DNA of 15,683 bases from assembly GCA_023258655.1 (NCBI GenBank), contig JALQWO010000016.1, positions 1,792 to 17,474 on the forward strand. Reading direction: 5' to 3'. Both the position numbers and the translations under genes were made by a program. The notes beneath the pieces are model-generated. The model made no database searches. It worked only from the letters and a program-made list of their open reading frames with translations, and was not told where the DNA came from. The first letter of the stretch is position 1, and every line of letters begins with the position of its first letter. This DNA comes from Bacteroidia bacterium (GTDB lineage: Bacteria > Bacteroidota > Bacteroidia > NS11-12g > UBA955). Positions 7,846-15,439 of this stretch are shown here, in pieces.

Positions 7846-9078
7846 CTAATCTGCCTTTGGGAAAAAATGGAGGACAGTTCGGAATCCAACATGGTTATTT
7901 CTGTGATTGCTTTGCATGAAGGAAATGGCCATCGGATCGAGGTAATAGAAATCTTGCGCCCACGAGCCTCCTTTGATAGCAAAATGATGTTTCATCAGTT
8001 CTGCATCGACCAAATACCCTTTGAAATCAAAAACATTGACTTGTTGATAGGCGTTTTCGATCAACTGTCCGTTGGTATTCAAAATGGTCGTTTTGTTGTT
8101 GTAAAGGTGTCCATAGGCTGAGGTGGATGTCCATTCAGCAACATTGCCCACCACGTGAGATACGTTTGGATAGGGTTTGGCCGGCGCTAATTTCACGGGC
8201 AATGGTTTGAGTAATGATTCGGAAAATTCGTTTTGAATGTTCAAACCTCGGGTGGTTTTGGTACCGGCAAAGGCGACAGGTATTTGATGATTTTCCTGAT
8301 GGCGAATGAAAGTGAATAATCCACCGCCCATTTTCCGGTTGCTTCTATAGTAACTGCCATCAATTTGGCCCTTTGATACGCCCGTGGCGGTGGGCTGTTG
8401 GATGCTCATTTCGTATAAACACATCCACTCGGCAACACTGGGGAGGGCCACCTCTACCACAAGACCCAGTTTGTTCAGTGCGGCTTGAAGGTTGGCGTAC
8501 TTTGGAGAATAGGTCAGTTGGTCTGTTAGCCATTCACAATAGGCATTTGCTTGAATTTGACTGATGCCAACAACGGGATAATTGTCATAGGTATTGGCTT
8601 GGAAATACAACCAAGAATAGGGATTCGTAACGGCGGCACGTTCTGCGGTAGCTGCGAAAGGAGCCCACACAGCGGTGTCAGGCATAAGTTGACGTATCTC
8701 GAAGCCAAGATTTTTTTTAATCCATTGACTGTCTTTTAGAAAATCCTTGTATTCTGCATTGGTTATTTCTGTTCGATGGGCCGCGAATGGACCGCAAGAA
8801 ATCATTTCTTCAATGGCGAATATCGAGTCATACCCCGACTGACTTTGGGATGGAAACTGGTTGAAGCGCAATCCTTCGGGTTGAAAACAGGGGTAGTATT
8901 GTTGGAGATTCAGTTTTTTGGAGCTGAATAAGGATTCTGGGGCAACCACAGATTGTATGGCACCTTCTGCCGCGGTGAAATAATATTTCATCAAATGCTC
9001 AGGGTGTGGCGTTTTTTGACCACACAAACCCAAGGCATATAACATGCCCATCGCCGAGAACAGAATGCGCTTCCGCAT
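7846..9078 (-). CDS. GldJ/GldK-like protein with sulfatase-modifying-factor (FGE) fold
   Basis: This 410-residue exported protein has a signal peptide (MRKRILFSAMGMLYALGLCGQ); LGLC is a poor lipobox, so lipidation is doubtful. The rest is an FGE-fold (SUMF1, PF03781) domain: EITNAEY (104-110), MPDTAVW (132-138), YPVVGISQIQANAYCEWLT (167-185), LPSVAEW (212-218), GNVAEW (311-316), KGGSW (369-373) and HVGFR (396-400). The PDTxVW and YDNYPVVG pattern is like GldJ and GldK of the gliding/type IX secretion machinery rather than true FGE. No cysteine lies in the 380-400 region where FGE has its catalytic pair, so formylglycine formation is unlikely and a structural role is inferred. It begins 17 bp after the peroxiredoxin gene, probably on the same transcript. 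It is much more divergent than I would expect for core GldK, so it may be a paralogue. Confidence 0.85.
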   Translation of the reverse strand: MRKRILFSAMGMLYALGLCGQKTPHPEHLMKYYFTAAEGAIQSVVAPESLFSSKKLNLQQYYPCFQPEGLRFNQFPSQSQSGYDSIFAIEEMISCGPFAAHRTEITNAEYKDFLKDSQWIKKNLGFEIRQLMPDTAVWAPFAATAERAAVTNPYSWLYFQANTYDNYPVVGISQIQANAYCEWLTDQLTYSPKYANLQAALNKLGLVVEVALPSVAEWMCLYEMSIQQPTATGVSKGQIDGSYYRSNRKMGGGLFTFIRHQENHQIPVAFAGTKTTRGLNIQNEFSESLLKPLPVKLAPAKPYPNVSHVVGNVAEWTSTSAYGHLYNNKTTILNTNGQLIENAYQQVNVFDFKGYLVDAELMKHHFAIKGGSWAQDFYYLDPMAISFMQSNHRNNHVGFRTVLHFFPKAD

Positions 9079-9095
9079 TCTTCAAAAATACGGGA

Positions 9096-9566
9096 TTAGT
9101 TCAAGGTCGACAACACCGCTTTGATCTCGTCCAAATTGGGCATTTCACCCGCATTCTCCAAAATCTCGGCATGGCGAATAACACCTGCTCCATCGATGAC
9201 GAAAGCAGATCGCTTAGAAACCCCTTTCATGCCAAAGGCGAATGTTTCGTAAATGCTATCGTAGGCGGTGCTCACTTCTTTGTTGAAATCGCTCAACATT
9301 TGGAAGTTGTACCCTTGCTGTGTCTTCCAGTTGTCTAAGGTAAACACGGAATCAACAGAGATTGCCAGAACCTCGGCATTTAAGGCTTCGTAATCTTTCA
9401 AATTGTCGCGCATCGAACACAATTCAACGGTGCAAACACTGGTGAAAGCTTGTGGATAGAACAAGAGAACCACATTTTTGCCGATAAACTGCGATAAGCT
9501 GATTTCTTGTTTTTCGCTATTGAATAGAGTGAACTGGGGGGCGGGAGATCCAACTTGTATGCTCAT
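9096..9566 (-). CDS. Thioredoxin-fold peroxiredoxin (AhpC/TSA family, AhpE/PrxQ-like)
   Basis: This 156-residue cytoplasmic protein has no signal peptide. The N-terminus (VGSPAPQFTLFNSE) and VVLLFYPQAFTSVCTVELC are the peroxiredoxin core. T42 and peroxidatic C45 form the TxxC motif. C50 lies five residues on, where PrxQ-type enzymes hold their resolving cysteine, although FYPQAFTSVCT also resembles 1-Cys AhpE. A conserved arginine (SKRSAFVID) follows near residue 119. It reduces hydrogen peroxide or organic peroxides using thioredoxin-like reductants. The start at 9566 is supported by a good promoter box just upstream. It is followed after 17 bp by the GldJ/GldK-like gene. Confidence 0.93.
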   Translation of the reverse strand: MSIQVGSPAPQFTLFNSEKQEISLSQFIGKNVVLLFYPQAFTSVCTVELCSMRDNLKDYEALNAEVLAISVDSVFTLDNWKTQQGYNFQMLSDFNKEVSTAYDSIYETFAFGMKGVSKRSAFVIDGAGVIRHAEILENAGEMPNLDEIKAVLSTLN

Positions 9567-9583
9567 ATTGTTTTTCTATGGAA

Positions 9584-9591
9584 CAAAGTTA
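9584..9591 (-). promoter_or_regulatory. Bacteroidota -7 promoter box upstream of the peroxiredoxin gene
   Basis: The minus strand reads TAACTTTG, an exact match to TAnnTTTG, 17 bp before the ATG at 9566. This predicts a leader of only about 10 bases. A TTG that could be the -33 element is poorly placed: the nearest (9619-9621) is 27 bp away, so only the -7 box is called. Confidence 0.6.
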
Positions 9592-9622
9592 CGCCAAAAA
9601 GGTTGGGTGATTGATCTGCAAC

Positions 9623-12223
9623 TTAGAAGAGGGCGGGGTTGCTGTAGACGCGCTTATTGAGTTTCAAATCCTGCAACAAAGCACTTTTCGGTCTTAGGGT
9701 GAATAGCCATTGTTTTCCGTAACCACTTGGTACCCACATGAATTCGAGCTGCCAGCAATGTAGGTTCCTGACCAATGAAAATTCACTCGCGTTGAGGTTG
9801 CGTTTTTTGAAGTCGTAGCCCGTGTTGTAGGAAATTTTCCACTCCGGCGTGATGCTGATATCGCCGCGAAGGGTCAACGCATTTCGACTCAAACGTTGGT
9901 TTGTATTCATGATTTCTGCGTTGTAACCAACCGCATAAGTCACATTCAACGACCATGGAATGGAGAAGTCGAAATAGTTCCATGGTTGCATTTGGATTTG
10001 TTTGAGTTCCATTTCGTCGGTGGCCAAGGGATTTGTGATCCTTGCAGGCATGCTCTCCTTTGATTTTTTGCCACCAAACATGGCCGGTGTGATCCGAGAA
10101 TTTACGTTGAAATCTACATTTCTAAAGCGCAAAATCCCCTGGCTGTTTTCAAAATAAAAACTGTTGACCCTGCGGCCATTTTTATAATCGTATGGACTGT
10201 AACCCGCGTTCATCCCAATGCGAACCTCTTTTGCCAATACCGTATTAAAACCCAAATTGATGTCCGACCATTGAAAGCTGTCTGCGGACAAATCGTAGCT
10301 GCCGTTCATGGAAAGTTGATCGATGAGGTTGAATTTTTCGGTCTTCTCCTTGCCCAAGCTATCTACGCTGATGACTTTTTTGCCCTGTAAGTTGTTGCCC
10401 AAGGAGAAACCGATGGACCCAGATTTTCGCTGACCAAATTCAGAGCCACCGCTCTTTTCAAACAGGTTGTACTGAATGGCTTTGTTCTGGGAATCGAGGA
10501 AGGTTTTGCTCCAGCCCTTTTTCAACGCATCAATTTCTGGGCGATAGCCCATGGCGATACTGGGTGTGATTGTGTGGCGGATTGCACGCAGTTTGCCCAT
10601 TTTGATGTTGGTGAATGTTCCGTAGATATTGGTGGTTAAACCGGCAGAAATATTATATGAATTTAATCGGAAAAATCCTGAAGTATCTTTTATTGTTATT
10701 GTCTTTTGGATTGCATCGTAATTTTTGACTTGTCCACGGAATAACCACTTCTCTTGATAACTGGCTGATGGAGTGAGGTTTATCGCCCCTTTGAATAGCT
10801 TTATGTTTGTGCTTATTGGAATCGAATGTCGAACACCAGATTGAATAGTTCCCAGTACTTCTTTGTATCTGTCACTAAATATTAATGTATCCTTTGTGCT
10901 TAATGAGTTGGTGAAATTTAAATTGTAAGACAGTCGAAGTTGTTCATACCATGCGGTATTATTTCCATTCTTTTTGGCAAAGGGTGTTAGGCTGGAAACA
11001 CCCACGTTAACGTTGGGTAATTCAAGGCGAAAATCGTGGGTCTGCACGTTCTGCGTATGTCGTGCAGAGGCTGTCAAGTTTACTTTGTTGCTGAAGAAAC
11101 TCCGACCATAGTTGATGCTTGATTGAAATTCGTTCCGCGAAAGAGATTGAATGTTGCGTGAATTGCGCTTGTTAAAATCCCCGGTGACGATGTTGATGTT
11201 TCCATTGAGTGTTGTGCCCGGCAGGAATTTGTTGTCGAATCCAAATCGGGAAACAATGCTAAAGTCATTGGTTTTGGCAAACTCAGGGTTGGCCCGGTCC
11301 AAACCGTTGCCGAATCTACTCATGTTTACGCTCAATTCGCTGTTGAATTTGTATCGCTTGATATAGCGGGTGGTTAAACCCACGCGGAAATCGCCATTGA
11401 AATATAGGTCGGTGCCCAACTGCGCGTCTGCATTTTTGCCCATGCCTTGGTAATAGCCCAAATTCGATAGATAAAAACTGTTGTTGGCGCTGTTGAATCC
11501 GGGGTTGGGAACGATCAATCCATTGCGGCGACCCTTTTGCAATGGAGCAATTCCAAAGGGTAGGGCCAACGGTGTTGGAATGTCGGCGAAGACCAGATTG
11601 GCTGCTCCAAAGAGTACTTTGTTGTTGGGGATGACCTTGATTTTACTCGTGTTTAGGTAAAAATGGGGATGGGGATCGGCGCAAGTACTCAGTTTACCAT
11701 TTTGTCCCATGAAGCTACCATCGGGTTGTTTGACAACCTGTTTCAATTGAATGTGGGCTTCATCTTGAGACAATGAGAGGCCGTAAACCTTTCCTTTTTT
11801 TGAGCCTGCGTTGTATATCAGGCTGTCTGATACATATTGGTCGGCTCCGTCCTTGAAGAGTGGGAGATCGCTGTATTTTCCGGTAGAATCTGTGCCGCCT
11901 TTGGCGAAGAGCATTTTGTTGTTCAGTCCTACTTCTATGTACCGCGCTTTCAGTTCCATGTTGTCGCTGTTGACGGTTGCCTGTTTGAAGAGATTGGCTT
12001 TGCCCGATTTCATGTCCAAGACGATGGAATCTGAGGCCTCATATCGAATGGTTGACTGAAATGGTTTGTTGCTTGGAGCGACTGTCTTGATGCTGTCTGT
12101 TTTTATGGACGACGTGTCGATGCCTTGCGCTTTCAAGGGACTTGCCGTTCCAAAGAGGATGGCTAGGCCCAATGTTAACAAGGCATGTAGGGATGTTTTT
12201 TTATGGTTTTTTCGACAGTCCAA
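9623..12223 (-). CDS. lptD: LPS-assembly protein LptD (OstA-like), Bacteroidota type
   Basis: This large outer-membrane beta-barrel protein inserts LPS into the outer leaflet at the end of the Lpt bridge. It has a signal peptide (KKTSLHALLTLGLAILFGTASPLKAQ), then an OstA/LptA-like beta-jellyroll (TIRYEASDSIVLDM through NLFKQATVNSDNMELKARYIEV), then the family signature CADPHPHFYLNTSKIKVIP, DIPTPLALPFGIAPL and GRRNGLIVPNPGF, and a long barrel with alternating strands to the C-terminus. The frame is open to an ATG at 12376, but that start would put about 55 odd residues before the signal peptide and overlap the divergent amidase by 110 bp. I chose TTG at 12223 (866 residues), which leaves a short basic N-region DCRKNHKK. 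A frame error in a nearby A6 run is the alternative. The function call is firm and the start is not. Confidence 0.86.
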   Translation of the reverse strand: MDCRKNHKKTSLHALLTLGLAILFGTASPLKAQGIDTSSIKTDSIKTVAPSNKPFQSTIRYEASDSIVLDMKSGKANLFKQATVNSDNMELKARYIEVGLNNKMLFAKGGTDSTGKYSDLPLFKDGADQYVSDSLIYNAGSKKGKVYGLSLSQDEAHIQLKQVVKQPDGSFMGQNGKLSTCADPHPHFYLNTSKIKVIPNNKVLFGAANLVFADIPTPLALPFGIAPLQKGRRNGLIVPNPGFNSANNSFYLSNLGYYQGMGKNADAQLGTDLYFNGDFRVGLTTRYIKRYKFNSELSVNMSRFGNGLDRANPEFAKTNDFSIVSRFGFDNKFLPGTTLNGNINIVTGDFNKRNSRNIQSLSRNEFQSSINYGRSFFSNKVNLTASARHTQNVQTHDFRLELPNVNVGVSSLTPFAKKNGNNTAWYEQLRLSYNLNFTNSLSTKDTLIFSDRYKEVLGTIQSGVRHSIPISTNIKLFKGAINLTPSASYQEKWLFRGQVKNYDAIQKTITIKDTSGFFRLNSYNISAGLTTNIYGTFTNIKMGKLRAIRHTITPSIAMGYRPEIDALKKGWSKTFLDSQNKAIQYNLFEKSGGSEFGQRKSGSIGFSLGNNLQGKKVISVDSLGKEKTEKFNLIDQLSMNGSYDLSADSFQWSDINLGFNTVLAKEVRIGMNAGYSPYDYKNGRRVNSFYFENSQGILRFRNVDFNVNSRITPAMFGGKKSKESMPARITNPLATDEMELKQIQMQPWNYFDFSIPWSLNVTYAVGYNAEIMNTNQRLSRNALTLRGDISITPEWKISYNTGYDFKKRNLNASEFSLVRNLHCWQLEFMWVPSGYGKQWLFTLRPKSALLQDLKLNKRVYSNPALF

Positions 12224-12266
12224 GAAGTTTGGCGAATTTCGGCAAAAAGTTTGCCATGATTGCCAT

Positions 12267-13127
12267 ATGACATCAGAAAGAAATTCAATTATCGCAAAAT
12301 GTGTTGCCAAGAATGGTCGCTTCGTTGTTGTTGCCTGTCTTTCTTTTCTTTTGTTATGGGGTTTGCCGGCGGCCAAATCGGTTCGTGTGACAACCGGACT
12401 AAAAACTTTGGTGATTGATGCGGGTCATGGAGGAATGGATCCGGGGTGTAATGGAAACAATGAGATTTTCGAAAAGGATGTCACTTTGGGGGTTGCTTTG
12501 AAATTGGGGAAGATTTTGAAAGACAGTCTGCCGGGACTTAAGGTGTTGTATACGCGCACCACGGACAAAACGCTGAAATTGTGGGAGAGGCCCACTTTGG
12601 CCAACGACAACCGGGCAGATTTGTTTATTTCGATTCATTGCAATGCCAATAACAATCGGGCGGCTGCGGGCAGTGAAACCTATTTTATGGGTTTGCACAA
12701 ATCGGAGGGCAATTTGGAAGTAGCAAAAAGAGAAAACGCCGCGATCACTTATGAATCGGACTACCGAGAAAATTCGCGCTACGGAGGGTTTGATCCAGAA
12801 TCCGCGGAGGGCCATATTATTTTCAGCTTGGTGCAGAATGCATACATGAAACAGAGTTTGAAATTGGCCACGGGCATCGAGGCACAGACCAATAAAATCA
12901 GTGCAATCAAAAGTCGGGGTGTCAAACAAGCCGGATTTCTTGTTTTGTGGCAAACTTCCATGCCCAGTGTGCTGGTGGAAACCGGATTTTTGACAAATCC
13001 AACTGACAGGAGCTATTTGAAGACTTCGGAGGGACAGCAGAAAATTGCGTTGGGGGTATTTCGTGCCATCCGCGACTACAAGCGATACATGGAGAGTGTA
13101 AATGGGGGTGTGAAGAGCAGTCAATAA
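12267..13127 (+). CDS. Zinc-dependent N-acetylmuramoyl-L-alanine amidase (Amidase_3)
   Basis: This 286-residue protein cuts the bond between N-acetylmuramic acid and the stem peptide in peptidoglycan, as needed for cell separation or wall turnover. The N-terminus has a signal peptide (NGRFVVVACLSFLLLWGLPAA, cut near residue 36). The catalytic domain fills the rest: VIDAGHGGMDPG with zinc ligand H54, EKDVTL with E69, SIHCNAN with H124 and VLVETGFLTN with catalytic E238. No SPOR or LysM domain is present. The frame stays open upstream to 12066, but those 67 residues are antisense to lptD and lie before the signal peptide, so ATG 12267 is chosen. Its start codon abuts a minus-strand ATG in the palindrome CATATG. 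It is divergent from lptD, an arrangement I recall from other Bacteroidota. Confidence 0.93.
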   Translation: MTSERNSIIAKCVAKNGRFVVVACLSFLLLWGLPAAKSVRVTTGLKTLVIDAGHGGMDPGCNGNNEIFEKDVTLGVALKLGKILKDSLPGLKVLYTRTTDKTLKLWERPTLANDNRADLFISIHCNANNNRAAAGSETYFMGLHKSEGNLEVAKRENAAITYESDYRENSRYGGFDPESAEGHIIFSLVQNAYMKQSLKLATGIEAQTNKISAIKSRGVKQAGFLVLWQTSMPSVLVETGFLTNPTDRSYLKTSEGQQKIALGVFRAIRDYKRYMESVNGGVKSSQ

Positions 13128-13261
13128 ACCCTGATTGACATCGAGGAGAAGAAGATATTTTTCACCATGAACTATGGATGATGTCCATTTTCTGCATTTT
13201 TTTTTGATTTTTTTGGTGATTTCCTTGCAACCTTTTGCATTTATCGCGTCATTTGTGAAAA

Positions 13262-13269
13262 TAACTTTA
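13262..13269 (+). promoter_or_regulatory. Weak -7-like box upstream of the surface-protein gene
   Basis: TAACTTTA matches five of six fixed bases of TAnnTTTG and ends 10 bp before the ATG at 13280. A TTTTG at 13233-13237 lies 24 bp upstream, rather far for a -33 element. The rest of the 152-bp gap after the amidase gene is T-rich (T9 around 13197-13205 and T7 near 13208-13214) and has no stable terminator hairpin. Confidence 0.35.
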
Positions 13270-13279
13270 TAATAAATCT

Positions 13280-15439
13280 ATGAAATCAACAATTACACAA
13301 CTCAAAAAGCTTGCGTTTTTGGGGGTTCTGGTTGGGGGACTTTTCTCTGCCGGATCACTGAAGGCGCAAACTCCATGCGCAGGAGCCAACTCCTGGGGAT
13401 GTGGGGGAGCCATTCTGAACAACGGGGTGGACTTTCCGGGAGACATTTTGGACGTAACTGTGGCGGACAAAAAGGGTAACTCCTTGGCGTCTTACAGTGG
13501 TTTGGGATGTCAGTCAACGTCAACAGCATCGAGCTACAAGGGTATTTTGAACTCTGGTAAAGGCTTCGATTTGACTGCCAGCGAAGAAATTTCAGTAACC
13601 GTTAACGGTGGTACTTGGGCAACTCAGTCATGGGGAACCCGTGTAGGTATCTGGATTGATGCCAACCGTGATGGTCAGTTTGGAACAACTGAGTGTTTGG
13701 TTGACCCAGCCTCAAACATTGCTTCAGGTAAGACCACTTATTTGTTGAAAATGCCTTGTTGGTCAACTACAGGTTTGAGCTACATGCGTATTCGCGGTGG
13801 CGCAACTGTTTACACTTTGAGCAGCAGCAACGGTTGTGGAACTGCCAATACATATGGTAACATATTGGATTTGGAAATCAATTTGAAGTTGGGTGCAAGT
13901 CCAACTGCAAACTTTATTGTGCCAACTTCAACCAACTATGTAAAGACTAACATCAAATTTAATGCAATCAACCCAAGCAGTGGTTACACCTACAAGTGGA
14001 CGTTTGATCAAGCGGTTGCACCTCCGTACACAGGTTATTCTAATAACAGTGAAAAAGGGGTAGCGAAGTGGGCATCAGCGGGCAAGTATGATGTAAAAAT
14101 GCTTGTGAATTATTGCGGATTGGCGGATTCAATCACCAAACAGGTGACTATTTCTGCACCTACGTCAGCACCAGTGGCTGATTTTGTGGCTTCTGCAAAC
14201 GAAGTAGAAATTTACTATGATGTAACATTGTATGACTTGAGTAACAACGGAGCATACAGTTGGTCATGGGAATTGAAATCTCCAACGGGTATCGATGATC
14301 AAACATCTTCTGTACAGAACCCCCGTTTCACTTTGAGTGAAACCGGTATGTACAAAGTGTGCTTGACTTCTGCAAACGACATCGGTCCTTCTACCAAAGT
14401 ATGTAAAGATCGTTACATCAACTGTATTCCTCCAACAGAATACTACATGGGTCCTTCTAAAGAGGGTGCGTCTACCAACGGTACATTGTACGACAACGGT
14501 GGACCGAATGCAAACTATGGCAACAGCCGTAAGCCATCTATTGACTATTTCAAGATTTTGCCTTGTGGTGCGGAAAAAATCACTTTGAGCTTCAAGCAGT
14601 TGATTTTGAATGACAAAGGAGATATTTTGACCATTTATGATGCAAAAGAAGCAACTCCAAGCAAATTGGTTGCCAAAATTACCGGCGACAACTACAAGCA
14701 ATATGACACAGCAAAAATCGTGACTACTAGCGGTGCTGTATACATTACTTTTGAATCTGACGGAGCTGGTAACGCTGCTGGATTTATCATCAACTGGGCA
14801 TCTAAGTTGAGTCCTCCAGTGAAGCCTACTGCCAAGTGGACTACTGAATACAACCCTGCCGCCAACGGTATGAGTGTTGATTTCAAGAACACTTCATTGA
14901 ACGTAAAAGGTTTGCCAACTTATGAGTGGCAGGTTGATCAGAACCCTGAATCTTCAGCTACTGACTTCACCCGTTCATTCTTTACCGATGGTCAATACCA
15001 AGTTTGTTTGATTGCCTTGACTTGTACTGGTGTAGATACTTTCTGTAACAACATCACCATCAACACACCAACTGCTCCTGGTAACGTAGATTACACTGCG
15101 AGCAATGTTCGTCCTAACTTGGGTGATATCGTAACCATCACAACCAAAACAGACTATGCCAATACTTTCGAGTGGAGCATTTTCCCAACTACTTTCACTT
15201 TCGAAAATGGTACTACCAAAAACAGCCGCAACCCTCAGTTGAAATTCCAAAAAGGTGGTGCTTACACCTTTACCTTGAGTGCTTGGAACAGCGTGGGTGG
15301 TAAGGCCGTGACTGAGAAAAAGTTGATCAAGAACAAATACGTGATCGCTTTGGATTACTGCATTCCTTTGGTGGATTTGATGTCTGCTGACGTAGGAATC
15401 AATAACGTAACCTTGAAAAAAGGTACCAAAGAATTATGA
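13280..15439 (+). CDS. Large secreted GEVED-PKD-CUB surface protein, frame broken at an A6 run
   Basis: This frame gives 719 residues before a stop. A signal peptide (LAFLGVLVGGLFSAGSLKAQ, cut near residue 30) is followed by a GEVED-like domain (about 80-205; VGIWIDANRDGQF), two PKD-like domains (about 206-292 with YTYKWTFD and GKYDVKMLV; 298-382 with YSWSWEL and GMYKVCLTS), a CUB-like domain (about 383-510; GTLYDNGGPNANYGNSR, LTIYDAKE, ITFESDGAGNAAGF), two more PKD-like domains (about 513-597 and 598-690) and the start of a second GEVED domain (CIPLVDLMSADVGINNVTL). Such mosaics are adhesins or surface proteins, in Bacteroidota often exported by type IX secretion. The C-terminal sorting domain would lie beyond the window. 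The TGA at 15437-15439 is probably not the true end, because the GEVED domain resumes in another frame immediately after it. Confidence 0.86.
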   Translation: MKSTITQLKKLAFLGVLVGGLFSAGSLKAQTPCAGANSWGCGGAILNNGVDFPGDILDVTVADKKGNSLASYSGLGCQSTSTASSYKGILNSGKGFDLTASEEISVTVNGGTWATQSWGTRVGIWIDANRDGQFGTTECLVDPASNIASGKTTYLLKMPCWSTTGLSYMRIRGGATVYTLSSSNGCGTANTYGNILDLEINLKLGASPTANFIVPTSTNYVKTNIKFNAINPSSGYTYKWTFDQAVAPPYTGYSNNSEKGVAKWASAGKYDVKMLVNYCGLADSITKQVTISAPTSAPVADFVASANEVEIYYDVTLYDLSNNGAYSWSWELKSPTGIDDQTSSVQNPRFTLSETGMYKVCLTSANDIGPSTKVCKDRYINCIPPTEYYMGPSKEGASTNGTLYDNGGPNANYGNSRKPSIDYFKILPCGAEKITLSFKQLILNDKGDILTIYDAKEATPSKLVAKITGDNYKQYDTAKIVTTSGAVYITFESDGAGNAAGFIINWASKLSPPVKPTAKWTTEYNPAANGMSVDFKNTSLNVKGLPTYEWQVDQNPESSATDFTRSFFTDGQYQVCLIALTCTGVDTFCNNITINTPTAPGNVDYTASNVRPNLGDIVTITTKTDYANTFEWSIFPTTFTFENGTTKNSRNPQLKFQKGGAYTFTLSAWNSVGGKAVTEKKLIKNKYVIALDYCIPLVDLMSADVGINNVTLKKGTKEL

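Noticed and set aside
12246..12253. AAAGTTTG as a -7 box for the amidase gene, with TTTG at 12228-12231
   Set aside because: The first base of the box is wrong and the 14-bp spacer is too short for the Bacteroidota promoter.
12066..12266. N-terminal extension of the amidase open frame
   Set aside because: The 67 extra residues lie before a good signal peptide and are antisense to the lptD coding region.
12224..12376. lptD start at ATG 12376
   Set aside because: It would overlap the amidase by 110 bp and put about 55 non-conserved-looking residues in front of the signal peptide.
13165..13177. CCAT-GAACT-ATGG hairpin before T tracts as an amidase terminator
   Set aside because: A 4-bp A-T-rich stem is too weak and the T tract starts about 10 bp later.
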